From NCBI RefSeq assembly GCF_900961225.1, contig NZ_CAAHFN010000120.1, positions 62,001 through 126,000 on the forward strand: 64,000 nt of DNA, in the 5' to 3' direction. The translations under genes and the position numbers were made by a program. The DNA is from Modicisalibacter radicis (GTDB taxonomy: Bacteria; Pseudomonadota; Gammaproteobacteria; Pseudomonadales; Halomonadaceae). Of the stretch, positions 53,524-62,253 are shown one piece after another (the first letter of the stretch is position 1; each line of letters starts with the position of its first letter). Under the pieces are notes generated by a model. The model was given only the letters and a program-made list of their open reading frames with translations. It was not told where the DNA came from and ran no database searches.

Positions 53524-54882
53524 ATGGACGCGATTCAGAATGTCCTGGCGGCCATCGTGGTGTTGGGGCTGCTGATCACCTTTCACGAGTTCGGGCATTT
53601 CTGGGTCGCGCGGCGTTGCGGCGTCAAGGTGTTGCGCTTCTCGGTGGGCTTCGGCAAGCCGCTGTGGTCGCGCTTCGACCGTCATGGTACCGAATACGCC
53701 ATCGCCGCCATACCGCTGGGCGGCTACGTCAAGATGCTCGACGAACGCGAGGGGCCGGTGGCCGCGGAGGAGCTCGATCGCGCCTTCAACCGCCAGGGCG
53801 TGTGGTCGCGGATCGCCATCGTCGCGGCGGGCCCGCTGGCCAACTTTCTGTTGGCGATCGCCGCCTACTGGTTGATCTTCGTGATGGGGACGAGCACCGT
53901 GGCACCGGTGATCGGTCCGGTCGCGCCGGATTCGCCGGCGGCACGCGGCGGCTTGACCAGCGGCCAGGAGATCGTCGCGGTGCAGGGCGATGCCACGCCG
54001 ACCTGGGAGGCGGTCAATCTCGAACTGCTTTCGGCGATCGGCGCCAGCGGCTCGCTGGAGATCGAGGCGCGCGACCCCGAACGCAGCGATCAGGCCCCGA
54101 ACCGATACCGAATCCCGGTGTCCGATTGGCTGGTCGGCCAGGACCCGCCGCAGCCGCTGACGACGTTGGGCGTCACGCCCTGGCGACCGGCAACGCCGGC
54201 GGTGCTGGGACAGGTGCTCGACGACGGCGCCGCGGCCCGGGCGGGGCTGCAGGCCGGCGATCGCATCGCCGCGATCGACGGCGAGCCGATCAGCGAATGG
54301 ATGACCTTCGTCGAAAGGATTCGCGCCAATCCGGGCGAGACCCTGACGCTGCGCGTCGAGCGCGACGGGTCGGCCCGCGAGGTAAGCCTGACTCCGCAGC
54401 GCCGCGAGCACGATGGCGAGGCGATCGGCTATATCGGTGCCGGCGTCGAGTCGGTCAGCTGGCCCGAGGCCTATCGTCGCGAGATTCGTTACGGTCCGCT
54501 GGGCGCCGTGGTCGAGGCGGTAGCGCGGACCGGCGAGATGACCGTGCTGACGCTGGACTCGATCCGCAAGATGCTGATCGGACTGATTTCGCCGAGCAAC
54601 CTGTCGGGGCCGATCACCATCGCGCGTATCGCCGGTGATACCGCGCGCAGCGGGCTGGAGAGTTTCGTGGCCTTCATGGCCTACCTGTCGATCAGCCTGG
54701 GGGTGCTCAATCTGCTGCCGATTCCGGTGCTGGACGGCGGTCATCTGCTGTATTACTTCATCGAACTGGTGCGTGGAAGGCCGGTCTCCGAAGCGGCCCA
54801 GTCGGCCGGTCTGCGCCTCGGCATGGCGCTGGTCGGAACGCTGATGGTGATGGCGCTGTATTTCGACCTGATGCGTTTGTGA
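53524..54882 (+). CDS. rseP: RseP, site-2 intramembrane metalloprotease
   Basis: A 452-aa inner-membrane protease that cleaves the anti-sigma factor RseA and clears signal peptides. The zinc motif HEFGH lies in the first membrane helix (LLITFHEFGHFWVARR), and the third zinc ligand is in NLLPIPVLDGGHLLYY. Two periplasmic PDZ domains lie between (about residues 115-200 and 205-290; AARAGLQAGDRIAAIDGEPI marks the second). It ends before bamA. It is the proteolytic step that would release the sigma factor read by the rpoH promoter found at 2140. Confidence 0.96.
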   Translation: MDAIQNVLAAIVVLGLLITFHEFGHFWVARRCGVKVLRFSVGFGKPLWSRFDRHGTEYAIAAIPLGGYVKMLDEREGPVAAEELDRAFNRQGVWSRIAIVAAGPLANFLLAIAAYWLIFVMGTSTVAPVIGPVAPDSPAARGGLTSGQEIVAVQGDATPTWEAVNLELLSAIGASGSLEIEARDPERSDQAPNRYRIPVSDWLVGQDPPQPLTTLGVTPWRPATPAVLGQVLDDGAAARAGLQAGDRIAAIDGEPISEWMTFVERIRANPGETLTLRVERDGSAREVSLTPQRREHDGEAIGYIGAGVESVSWPEAYRREIRYGPLGAVVEAVARTGEMTVLTLDSIRKMLIGLISPSNLSGPITIARIAGDTARSGLESFVAFMAYLSISLGVLNLLPIPVLDGGHLLYYFIELVRGRPVSEAAQSAGLRLGMALVGTLMVMALYFDLMRL

Positions 54883-54943
54883 CGGTGAGGATAGCCCCGC
54901 GGGGCAGTGGTAGGGTGACGCGCGGCAAGCGCCATGGTTGGCC

Positions 54944-54971
54944 TTGTCAGTTACCCGAGTAAATGTATAAG
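54944..54971 (+). promoter_or_regulatory. Promoter of bamA
   Basis: TTGTCA (54944-54949), 16-bp spacer, TATAAG (54966-54971), 46 bp before the bamA ATG. It lies after a GCCCCGC/GGGGC palindrome (54894-54905) that may end rseP transcription in part. Confidence 0.6.
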
Positions 54972-55017
54972 GTGCCTGTTCAGCGAGCCGGCGGAACAAC
55001 TCGAGCGAAGCGACTGC

Positions 55018-57354
55018 ATGAAACTCAAGACCATCGGATTGGCGGCACTGCTGCTATGCAGCACCCAAATGGCCCAGGCGGCCCCCTTCACGGTTTCCGA
55101 CATTCGCGTGGAGGGGCTGCAGCGGGTTTCGGCCGCTTCCGTCTTCAACGCCTTTCCGGTTTCCGCCAACGAGCGCCTCGACGACCGTGAACTGGCCGAC
55201 GCGGCCAAGCAGCTCTTCGACACCGGGCTGTTCGAGGATGTCAGCCTGGCCCGCGACAACGACGTGCTGGTCATTCACGTCGAGGAGCGCCCCTCGATTT
55301 CGCGTATCGAGATCGACGGCAATTCGCAGATATCCGACGAGGATCTGCGCACGGGCTTGTCGGATGCCGGGCTGGCCGAGGGCCAGGTCCTGCAGCGGGC
55401 CTCGCTCGAGGACGTCCAGCGTCAGCTGGAACAGCTCTATCACTCCCAGGGCCGCTACAGCGCCAGCATCGAGGCCTCGGTCGAACCCGTCGATCGCAAT
55501 CGCGTGCAGGTCAACATCGACGTCAACGAGGGGGCGGTCGCCAAGATTCGCCAGATCAACATCGTCGGCAACCAGGCGTTCGACGACGAGACCCTGCGCG
55601 AGCTGCTGCAGCTCGAAGACCGTCCGGGCTGGCTGTTCGGCTGGTTCTCCGACGACGAGTACTCCCGCGAGAAACTTTCCGGCGATCTCGAGTCGTTGCG
55701 CTCCTATTACCTCGATCGTGGCTACGTGAATTTCGCCATCACCTCGACCCAGGTCGCGATCAGCCCCGACAAGTCGAAGATCTTCGTCACCATCAACGTC
55801 GACGAGGGCAAGCGTTACCGTATCGACGAGATCGGCTTCGCCGGCGATATCAAGATCACTGAGCGCGAGGCGCGCTCGCTGGTCACCGCCGAATCGGGCG
55901 ACTTCTACTCGCGCAGCACGCTCACCGAATCCGCCGAGGCATTGCGCCAGAAGCTCGGCGCCGAGGGCTTCGCCTTCGCCAACGTCGAGAGCGTGCCCGA
56001 GGTCGACGAGAACGGCGACACCGTCGATGTGACGTTCCTGGTCGAGCCCGGGCGGCGGGCCTACGTGCGGCGCATCAACTTCGAGGGCAACACCACCACC
56101 CAGGACGAGGTGCTGCGTCGCGAGATGATCCAGATGGAGGGTGCGCCGGCGTCCACCGACAAGATCAGCCAGTCCAAGCAGCGCCTCGAGCGGCTGGGTT
56201 TCTTCCGCCAGGTCGATGTCGAGACCCGTCCGGTCGCCGGCGAACCCGACCAGGTCGACGTCAACTATAACGTCGAGGAGCAGCCGTCCGGTTCCATCTC
56301 GGCGAGCGTCGGCTTCTCGCAGACCGCCGGGGTGATCTACGGCGCCTCGCTGTCGCAGAAGAACTTCCTGGGTACCGGCAACAAGGTCGATGTCGGCGCG
56401 CAGCGCAGCGACACCTACACCAACCTGAACTTCGGCTTCACCGATCCCTACTGGACGCTCGACGGGATCTCGCGCGGCTACAACCTGTTCTACCGCGAGA
56501 CCGATTACGAAGATTCCGACATCTCGACCTACTCGACCGATTCCTACGGCGGCAGCATCAATTTCGGCTACCCGATCAACGATCTCAGCCGCCTGAACTT
56601 CGGTGTGGGGCTCGAGGACCTGAGCGTCGAGACCTATGACGACACGCCGGTGGAGATCGTCGAATACGTCGACAGCCAGGGCGAGGACGCGGCCAGCTAC
56701 AAGCTGACCGCCAGCTGGACCCGCAACAACCTCAATCGCGGTATCCTGCCGACCGCGGGCAGCTACCAGCGTGTGTCGCTGGAAACCGCGGTGCCGGGTT
56801 CGGACGCCGAATACTACAAGCTGCGCTATCGCGGCCAGAAGCTGTTCGAACTGAGCCCCGACTGGTCGCTCAAGTTCTCTTCCTCGCTGGGCTACGCCGA
56901 TACCATCGGCAACGATCCCTATCCGTTCTACGAGAACTTCTATTCCGGTGGCCTGGGCTCGGTGCGCGGCTTCTCGGGCAACACGCTGGGGCCGAAGACC
57001 ACCGATCCCAACGACGGCGGCGCCGAGGACACCCTGGGCGGCAACGTGCTCCTCGAGGGCTCCGTCGAGCTGATCTACCCGTTCCCCTTCATCGAGGATC
57101 GCCGCTCGCTGCAGACATCGGTATTCATCGATGCCGGCAACACCTACCTGACCGATTGCTATGACGTGCCCGAGGGCTACGAATCGAGCTGCGAGAGTGG
57201 CGTTCACCTCGACGAGCTGCGCTACAGCGCCGGCCTGGGGCTTTCCTGGTTGACCCCGGTGGGGCCGCTGACCTTCAGTGTCGCCAAGCCGCTCAACGAG
57301 AAGAGCGACGACGACTCCCAGGTCTTCCAGTTCTCACTCGGCCAGACCTTCTGA
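55018..57354 (+). CDS. bamA: BamA, outer-membrane protein assembly factor
   Basis: A 778-aa outer-membrane protein with a signal peptide (KLKTIGLAALLLCSTQMAQA), five POTRA domains (about residues 25-425) and a C-terminal 16-strand barrel. The conserved barrel loop motif VRGF appears in GGLGSVRGFSGNTLGP, and the last residue is Phe (FSLGQTF), the usual C-terminal signal. It inserts and folds beta-barrel proteins. The ATG at 55018 is the start of the signal peptide; no strong Shine-Dalgarno is visible. It ends at the start region of skp. Confidence 0.97.
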   Translation: MKLKTIGLAALLLCSTQMAQAAPFTVSDIRVEGLQRVSAASVFNAFPVSANERLDDRELADAAKQLFDTGLFEDVSLARDNDVLVIHVEERPSISRIEIDGNSQISDEDLRTGLSDAGLAEGQVLQRASLEDVQRQLEQLYHSQGRYSASIEASVEPVDRNRVQVNIDVNEGAVAKIRQINIVGNQAFDDETLRELLQLEDRPGWLFGWFSDDEYSREKLSGDLESLRSYYLDRGYVNFAITSTQVAISPDKSKIFVTINVDEGKRYRIDEIGFAGDIKITEREARSLVTAESGDFYSRSTLTESAEALRQKLGAEGFAFANVESVPEVDENGDTVDVTFLVEPGRRAYVRRINFEGNTTTQDEVLRREMIQMEGAPASTDKISQSKQRLERLGFFRQVDVETRPVAGEPDQVDVNYNVEEQPSGSISASVGFSQTAGVIYGASLSQKNFLGTGNKVDVGAQRSDTYTNLNFGFTDPYWTLDGISRGYNLFYRETDYEDSDISTYSTDSYGGSINFGYPINDLSRLNFGVGLEDLSVETYDDTPVEIVEYVDSQGEDAASYKLTASWTRNNLNRGILPTAGSYQRVSLETAVPGSDAEYYKLRYRGQKLFELSPDWSLKFSSSLGYADTIGNDPYPFYENFYSGGLGSVRGFSGNTLGPKTTDPNDGGAEDTLGGNVLLEGSVELIYPFPFIEDRRSLQTSVFIDAGNTYLTDCYDVPEGYESSCESGVHLDELRYSAGLGLSWLTPVGPLTFSVAKPLNEKSDDDSQVFQFSLGQTF

Positions 57355-57386
57355 TGGCGGCCGTGGCTTCAACCAAGGAGACGAGC

Positions 57387-57881
57387 ATGCGTAAACTGAC
57401 CGGCGTCCTGTGCCTTCTGGGGGCGCTGGCCGCCCCTGCCTATGCCACCGATGTCGCGGTGCTCGACTGGCGCGAGGCCCTGATGCAGTCCGACGCGGCG
57501 CAGCGCTCGATGAACGAATTGCGCAATCAGACCAGTAGCCAGCGTCAGCAGGCCGAGCAGCTCGGCGAGGAGCTGCAGCAGCTCCAGCAGAAGTTGCAGC
57601 AGGACGGCGCGGTGATGTCGGAAAGCGAACGCAGCCAGCTCCAGCAGGAGCTGCGCCAGAAGGGCGGTCAGTTCCAGCAACTGCGCGCCCGCTTGCAGCA
57701 GACCCAACAGCAGAAAGAGCAGGCCTTCCTCGAGTCGGCCAAGCCGCGTCTCGACCAGGCGATCGAGCGGGTCGTCGCGCGTCACGACGTGCAGGTGGTC
57801 GTCGACCGTGACGCCGTCATCCACATGGACGACGGCCTCGACCTGACTCAGGAAGTGACCGATATCCTCAATGCCAACTGA
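57387..57881 (+). CDS. skp: Skp/OmpH family periplasmic chaperone
   Basis: A 164-aa protein with a signal peptide (MRKLTGVLCLLGALAAPAYA) and a long central coiled coil (about residues 45-120) very rich in Gln and Glu, then a C-terminal strand (QVVVDRDAVIHM). Skp trimers hold unfolded outer-membrane proteins on their way to BamA. AAGGAG lies 6 nt before the ATG at 57387; an earlier ATG at 57354 overlaps the bamA stop and would bury the signal peptide. It follows bamA and precedes lpxD, the standard order. Confidence 0.95.
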   Translation: MRKLTGVLCLLGALAAPAYATDVAVLDWREALMQSDAAQRSMNELRNQTSSQRQQAEQLGEELQQLQQKLQQDGAVMSESERSQLQQELRQKGGQFQQLRARLQQTQQQKEQAFLESAKPRLDQAIERVVARHDVQVVVDRDAVIHMDDGLDLTQEVTDILNAN

Positions 57882-57917
57882 GGTGCCGAGCGTCCAGGCG
57901 CCGGCCTCGCCGATGAC

Positions 57918-58958
57918 ATGAAGACAACCAAGACCTTTTCCTGCTCGCTGGACGAGCTGGCTTCGAGACTGGGGGCGACGCTGGTCGGTGATGGCGCGCG
58001 CCGGGTCAGCGGCCTGGCGACGCTCAGCGACGCCGGCCCGGACGATGTCAGCTTCCTGGCCAACAAGGCGTATCTCAAGTACCTCCCCGACACGCGGGCG
58101 GCGGCCGTGCTGTTGCATCCGGCCCACGTCGCCGACTGCCCGGTGGCGCGTCTCGAACTGGACAACCCCTACCTGGCCTACGCCGAGCTCTCGCGGCTCT
58201 TCGATCCCATGGCGATGCCCCAGGAGGCCGGGGTGCATCCCTCGGCGGTGGTCGCCGAAGGCGTCTCGCTGGGCGCCAACGTGCGTATCGAGGCCCAGGC
58301 GGTCGTCGAGCGCGGCGCGGTCATCGGTGACGATGTGGTGATCGGTCCCGGCAGCGTGGTGGGCGCCGACTCGTCGCTGGGTGCCGGTTCGCGGCTGCAC
58401 GCCAACGTCACCGTCTATCACGGCGTGACCATCGGCGAACGTGCCATCCTGCACAGCGGCTGCGTGATCGGCGCCGATGGCTTCGGTTTTGCCCATGACG
58501 GTGCGCGCTGGCACAAGATAGCCCAGCTGGGCGGCGTGATCATCGGCGACGACGTCGAAGTGGGGAGTTGCTCGAGCGTCGACCGCGGCGCGCTGGGCGA
58601 CACCCTGATCGGCGACGACGTCAAGATCGACAGCCAAGTACAGATCGCCCACAACGTGCAGATCGGCGCGCACAGCGCGCTTGCCGGCTGCGTGGGCATC
58701 GCCGGTTCCACCAGGGTCGGGCGCCACTGCATGCTCGGTGGCGGGGTGGGGCTCTCGGGCCATCTGACGATCTGCGACGGGGTCCAGATCACCGGCATGA
58801 GCCTGGTCACCAATTCGATCACCGAGCCCGGCGTTTACTCCTCGGGCACGGGTTCCATGCAGAACGCGCTATGGCGCAAGAACGCCGTGCGTTTCAAGCA
58901 GCTGGACGATATCGCCAAGCGCCTGACCCGGCTCGAGCGCGACGCGCGTCAGTCTTGA
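57918..58958 (+). CDS. lpxD: LpxD, UDP-3-O-(3-hydroxyacyl)glucosamine N-acyltransferase
   Basis: A 346-aa lipid A enzyme that transfers the second 3-hydroxyacyl chain from ACP. An N-terminal uridine-binding domain (residues 1-100) leads into a left-handed beta-helix with hexapeptide repeats (VIGDDVVIGPGSVVGADSSLG in part). The active-site stretch GADGFGFAHDGARWHKIAQLG carries the catalytic His, and a C-terminal helix follows. Length is normal. Confidence 0.97.
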   Translation: MKTTKTFSCSLDELASRLGATLVGDGARRVSGLATLSDAGPDDVSFLANKAYLKYLPDTRAAAVLLHPAHVADCPVARLELDNPYLAYAELSRLFDPMAMPQEAGVHPSAVVAEGVSLGANVRIEAQAVVERGAVIGDDVVIGPGSVVGADSSLGAGSRLHANVTVYHGVTIGERAILHSGCVIGADGFGFAHDGARWHKIAQLGGVIIGDDVEVGSCSSVDRGALGDTLIGDDVKIDSQVQIAHNVQIGAHSALAGCVGIAGSTRVGRHCMLGGGVGLSGHLTICDGVQITGMSLVTNSITEPGVYSSGTGSMQNALWRKNAVRFKQLDDIAKRLTRLERDARQS

Positions 58959-58960
58959 GG

Positions 58961-58989
58961 CTGTAAGACGCAGGCAGCAACGCTATAAT
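58961..58989 (+). promoter_or_regulatory. Promoter candidate for fabZ
   Basis: A perfect TATAAT (58984-58989) with CTGTAA (58961-58966) 17 bp upstream; the -35 matches only 3 of 6. The leader then contains a hairpin CAGGCA (59004-59009) / TGCCTG (59026-59031). It would give fabZ-lpxA-lpxB an extra start inside the operon. Confidence 0.55.
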
Positions 58990-59073
58990 CCCCCGTCACT
59001 TTACAGGCAGCGGGCCCCCCGGTATTGCCTGCGCCGCCCGGGCAAGCGTGACGCACTTTCAGAGGTTGCATCG

Positions 59074-59517
59074 ATGGTAATGGACATCAACGAAATTCGG
59101 GAGTATCTCCCTCACCGCTACCCGTTCCTGCTGGTCGATCGGGTGACGGAGCTGGAGCACGGCGAATACATCGTTGCCCACAAGAACGTCAGCATCAACG
59201 AACCCTTCTTCAACGGACATTTCCCGCACCACCCGATCATGCCCGGCGTACTGATCATCGAGGCGTTGGCGCAGGCGGCGGGGATCCTGGGCTTCAAGAC
59301 GGTCAACAAGCTGCCCCGCGACGGTTACGTTTACTACTATGTAGGCAGCGACAACGTGCGTCTCAAGCGCCCCGCGCTGCCCGGCGACCAGCTGCGCCTG
59401 GAAGCCCGGGTGATCTTTGCCAAGCGCGGCATCTGGAAGTTCGCCTGTCGCGCCACGGTCGACAACGAACTGGTCTGCGAAGCCGATATCATCTGTGCCG
59501 AGAGGAAGGTCGCTTGA
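59074..59517 (+). CDS. fabZ: FabZ, (3R)-hydroxyacyl-ACP dehydratase
   Basis: A 147-aa hotdog enzyme of fatty-acid synthesis, competing with LpxA/LpxD for 3-hydroxyacyl-ACP. The opening IREYLPHRYPFLLVDRV and the active-site motif GHFPHHPIMPGVLIIEALAQ (catalytic His, with Glu in the second half) are intact. AGAGG lies before the ATG; a second ATG two codons later is an alternative. Its stop overlaps the lpxA TTG start. Confidence 0.97.
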   Translation: MVMDINEIREYLPHRYPFLLVDRVTELEHGEYIVAHKNVSINEPFFNGHFPHHPIMPGVLIIEALAQAAGILGFKTVNKLPRDGYVYYYVGSDNVRLKRPALPGDQLRLEARVIFAKRGIWKFACRATVDNELVCEADIICAERKVA

Positions 59518-60284
59518 TTCATCCAACCGCCATCGTCGATCCCGGTGCGCAACTGGCCGACGACGTCGAGGTGGGGCCGTTCAGCGTGATCGGCGCCGAT
59601 GTCGAGATCGGCGCCGGCAGCCGGATCGGCCCGCACGTGGTACTCCAGGGGCCGACCCGGCTCGGCCGGCGTAACCGCATCTTCCAGTTCGCCTCGGTCG
59701 GCGAGGAGTGTCAGGACAAGAAGTATGCCGGTGAGCCGACGCGTCTGGAAATGGGCGACGACAACGTCGTGCGCGAGGGCGTGACCCTGCATCGGGGCAC
59801 CGTCCAGGACCGTGGCGTGACGACGATCGGCAGCCGCAACCTGTTCATGGCCTACGCGCATGTCGGTCACGACTGTCTGATCGGCGACGACTGCATCCTC
59901 GCCAACCAGGCGACGCTGGGCGGCCACGTCACGCTGGGCGACTTCGTCATCCTCGGCGGACTCAGCGCGATCCACCAGTTCTGCCATGTCGGCATCCACG
60001 CGATGTGCGGCGGCGGCTCGATCATCACCAAGGACATCCCCGCCTACCTGATGGTCAACGGCAACCCGGGCCAGGCCCACGGGCTCAATCTGGTCGGGCT
60101 CAAGCGTCGCGGCTTTTCGCGCGAGGCGTTGAAGGCGCTGTCCGAGGCCTATCGGCTGGTCTATCGCCAGGGGCTGACGCTCGAACAGGCGCTCGCCGAA
60201 ATCGATGCACGCTATGCCGACCTGCCCGAGGTCACCGCTTTCAGCGACTCATTGCGCGTCTCGACCCGCGGTATCATTCGCTGA
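59514..60284 (+). CDS. lpxA: LpxA, UDP-N-acetylglucosamine acyltransferase
   Basis: A 256-aa left-handed beta-helix enzyme that adds the first 3-hydroxyacyl chain to UDP-GlcNAc. It begins MIHPTAIVDPGAQLADDVEVG and carries the catalytic-His region MAYAHVGHDC and IGGFCHVG-like ILGGLSAIHQFCHVG. The start codon is TTG at 59514, overlapping the fabZ stop in TTGA, with GAGGAAGG upstream. No nearby ATG or GTG would keep the conserved N-terminus, so the rare start seems real. Confidence 0.96.
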   Translation: MIHPTAIVDPGAQLADDVEVGPFSVIGADVEIGAGSRIGPHVVLQGPTRLGRRNRIFQFASVGEECQDKKYAGEPTRLEMGDDNVVREGVTLHRGTVQDRGVTTIGSRNLFMAYAHVGHDCLIGDDCILANQATLGGHVTLGDFVILGGLSAIHQFCHVGIHAMCGGGSIITKDIPAYLMVNGNPGQAHGLNLVGLKRRGFSREALKALSEAYRLVYRQGLTLEQALAEIDARYADLPEVTAFSDSLRVSTRGIIR

Positions 60285-60287
60285 GCC

Positions 60288-61517
60288 ATGAAGATCTACC
60301 TGGTCGCCGGCGAGCTGTCGGGGGACATTCTCGGCGTGGGGCTGATGCGGGCGCTCAGGGCGCGCCATCCCGAGGTACGGTTTCGCGGCATCGGCGGCCC
60401 GCGGATGATCGCCGAGGGTCTCGATAGCCTCTATCCGCTGGAAACCCTGTCGGTGATGGGCCTGGTCGAGGTGCTCAAGCACCTGCCGGGGCTGATCCGC
60501 GTTCGCCGTCACCTCAAGCGCGACGCGCTGGCCTGGCAGCCGGACGCGATGGTCGGCATCGATGCGCCGGACTTCAACCTGGGCCTCGAGCGTCAACTGC
60601 GCGAGGCGGGCATCGCCACCGCGCACTACGTCAGTCCCTCGGTGTGGGCCTGGCGCCAGGGCCGCGTCAAGGGCATCGCCAGGTCGGTGGATGCGATGCT
60701 GACCTTTCTGCCCTTCGAGGCGGCCTTCTACGCCCGTCACCGGGTACCGGTGGCCTTCGTCGGTCACCCGCTGGCCGACGAACTGCCGCTTGCCAACGAC
60801 CGGCAGGCCGCCCGGCACGCGCTGGGACTTGACGCCGAACGCCCGGTGCTGGCGGTACTGCCCGGCTCGCGCGGCAACGAGATCCGCTTTCTGGGCGCCA
60901 CCTTCCTGGCCGCCGCCGAGCAGCTGATGGAGAGCGTCGACGGCCTGCAACTGGTGATTCCGGCGGCCTCCGCGGCGCGGCGCGGCGAACTCGAGGCGCT
61001 GCTGGCCGAGCATCCGCGCCTGGCCGGGCGGGTTCTCCTGATCGATGGCCGCTCGCGGGAGGCGATGGTCGCCAGCGACGCGGTATTGCTGGCCTCGGGC
61101 ACCGCGGCGCTGGAGGCGATGCTCTGCCATCGACCGATGGTGGTGGCCTACAAGATGGCGCCGGCGACCCATTGGCTGGCCCGGCACATGGTCAAGACCG
61201 AATGGATCTCGTTGCCCAACCTGATCGCCCGTGAGACCTTGGTACCGGAGCTGATTCAGCACGCCGCGACGCCGCAGGCGATCGCCGCGGCGCTGGCCCA
61301 GTGGCTCGACGATGTCGCGGCGCGCCAGGCCATGGAGACGCGCTTCGCCACGCTGCATGCCACGCTGCAGCGCGGCGCCAGCGAGCGTGCCGCCGAGGCG
61401 GTGCTGGCGGTGGCGGCGCGCCGGACATTGCCGGGCGAGCCGAGCGAGGACGCTGTCGGCGCAGTTGCCGGCGGCGAGTCTGGCGGCGAGGACAAGGGTA
61501 GAGGAGAGCGACAATGA
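60288..61517 (+). CDS. lpxB: LpxB, lipid A disaccharide synthase
   Basis: A 409-aa GT19 glycosyltransferase that joins UDP-2,3-diacylglucosamine and lipid X into the lipid A disaccharide. It begins MKIYLVAGELSGDILG; SVWAWRQGRVKGIARSVD and LPGSRGNEIRFLGATFL follow, and the donor-site region SGTAALEAMLCHRPMVVAYK is intact. The C-terminus carries an extra Gly/Glu-rich tail of about 25 residues compared with E. coli. It overlaps rnhB by 4 bp. Confidence 0.96.
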   Translation: MKIYLVAGELSGDILGVGLMRALRARHPEVRFRGIGGPRMIAEGLDSLYPLETLSVMGLVEVLKHLPGLIRVRRHLKRDALAWQPDAMVGIDAPDFNLGLERQLREAGIATAHYVSPSVWAWRQGRVKGIARSVDAMLTFLPFEAAFYARHRVPVAFVGHPLADELPLANDRQAARHALGLDAERPVLAVLPGSRGNEIRFLGATFLAAAEQLMESVDGLQLVIPAASAARRGELEALLAEHPRLAGRVLLIDGRSREAMVASDAVLLASGTAALEAMLCHRPMVVAYKMAPATHWLARHMVKTEWISLPNLIARETLVPELIQHAATPQAIAAALAQWLDDVAARQAMETRFATLHATLQRGASERAAEAVLAVAARRTLPGEPSEDAVGAVAGGESGGEDKGRGERQ

Positions 61518-62167
61518 CCATCGCGCTGGCCAGCCCGGGTGTGACGCATACCCTGCGTGGACTCGACGGCGAGGCCGAACGGGTCATCGATTACGCCGGC
61601 GAGCGCCTGGCCGGGGTCGACGAGGTCGGCCGCGGGCCGCTGATCGGCTCGGTAGTCGCCGCCGCGGTGATTCTCGATCCGTGTCGGCCGATCGACGGGC
61701 TGGGCGATTCCAAGGCACTCGGCGAGCAGCGCCGGCTGACCCTCGATGCAGCGATTCGCGGCCAGGCGCTGGCCTTCGCCGTGGCCGAGGCGACGCCCGC
61801 CGAGATCGACGAGCTCAATATCTATCACGCCACTCACCTGGCGATGCGCCGGGCGATCGATGGCCTGCTGATCGCCGCCGAATACCTGCTGGTCGACGGT
61901 AACCGCCTTCCCGGGCATCATTGTCCCGGCCAGGCGGTGGTCAAGGGGGACGCCCGCCACCCGGCCATCGGCGCGGCCTCGATCCTCGCCAAGGTGGCCC
62001 GCGATGCGCAGATGGTGGCGCTGCACGAGCGCTTCCCGGAGTACGGCTTCGCCCGGCACAAGGGATACCCGACGCCCGAACACCTGGCGGCCCTGGAGCG
62101 GCTGGGTCCGTTACCCGAGCATCGACGCTCGTTCGCCCCCGTCAAAAGACAGCTCGACCTATTCTAA
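61514..62167 (+). CDS. rnhB: Ribonuclease HII
   Basis: A 217-aa nuclease that cuts at ribonucleotides in DNA. The active-site motif LAGVDEVGRGPLIGSVVAAAV supplies the Asp-Glu pair; GDSKALGEQRR, VDGNRLP and KGDARHPAIGAASILAKVARD follow with the remaining acidic ligands, and HKGYPTPEHL is conserved near the end. The ATG overlaps the lpxB stop. About 25 residues precede the family core. Confidence 0.96.
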   Translation: MTIALASPGVTHTLRGLDGEAERVIDYAGERLAGVDEVGRGPLIGSVVAAAVILDPCRPIDGLGDSKALGEQRRLTLDAAIRGQALAFAVAEATPAEIDELNIYHATHLAMRRAIDGLLIAAEYLLVDGNRLPGHHCPGQAVVKGDARHPAIGAASILAKVARDAQMVALHERFPEYGFARHKGYPTPEHLAALERLGPLPEHRRSFAPVKRQLDLF

Positions 62168-62253
62168 GCGTTGCTTACCGTTTCTGACCGACCCGGCGCT
62201 GCCGCATCACGAGCGCATGCCGGTCCCGATCGCCGAACAACCGCGAGCCCGAT

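Noticed and set aside
55054..57207. 717-codon open frame antisense to bamA
   Set aside because: bamA has an intact signal peptide, POTRA domains and barrel; the opposite frame is a compositional shadow.
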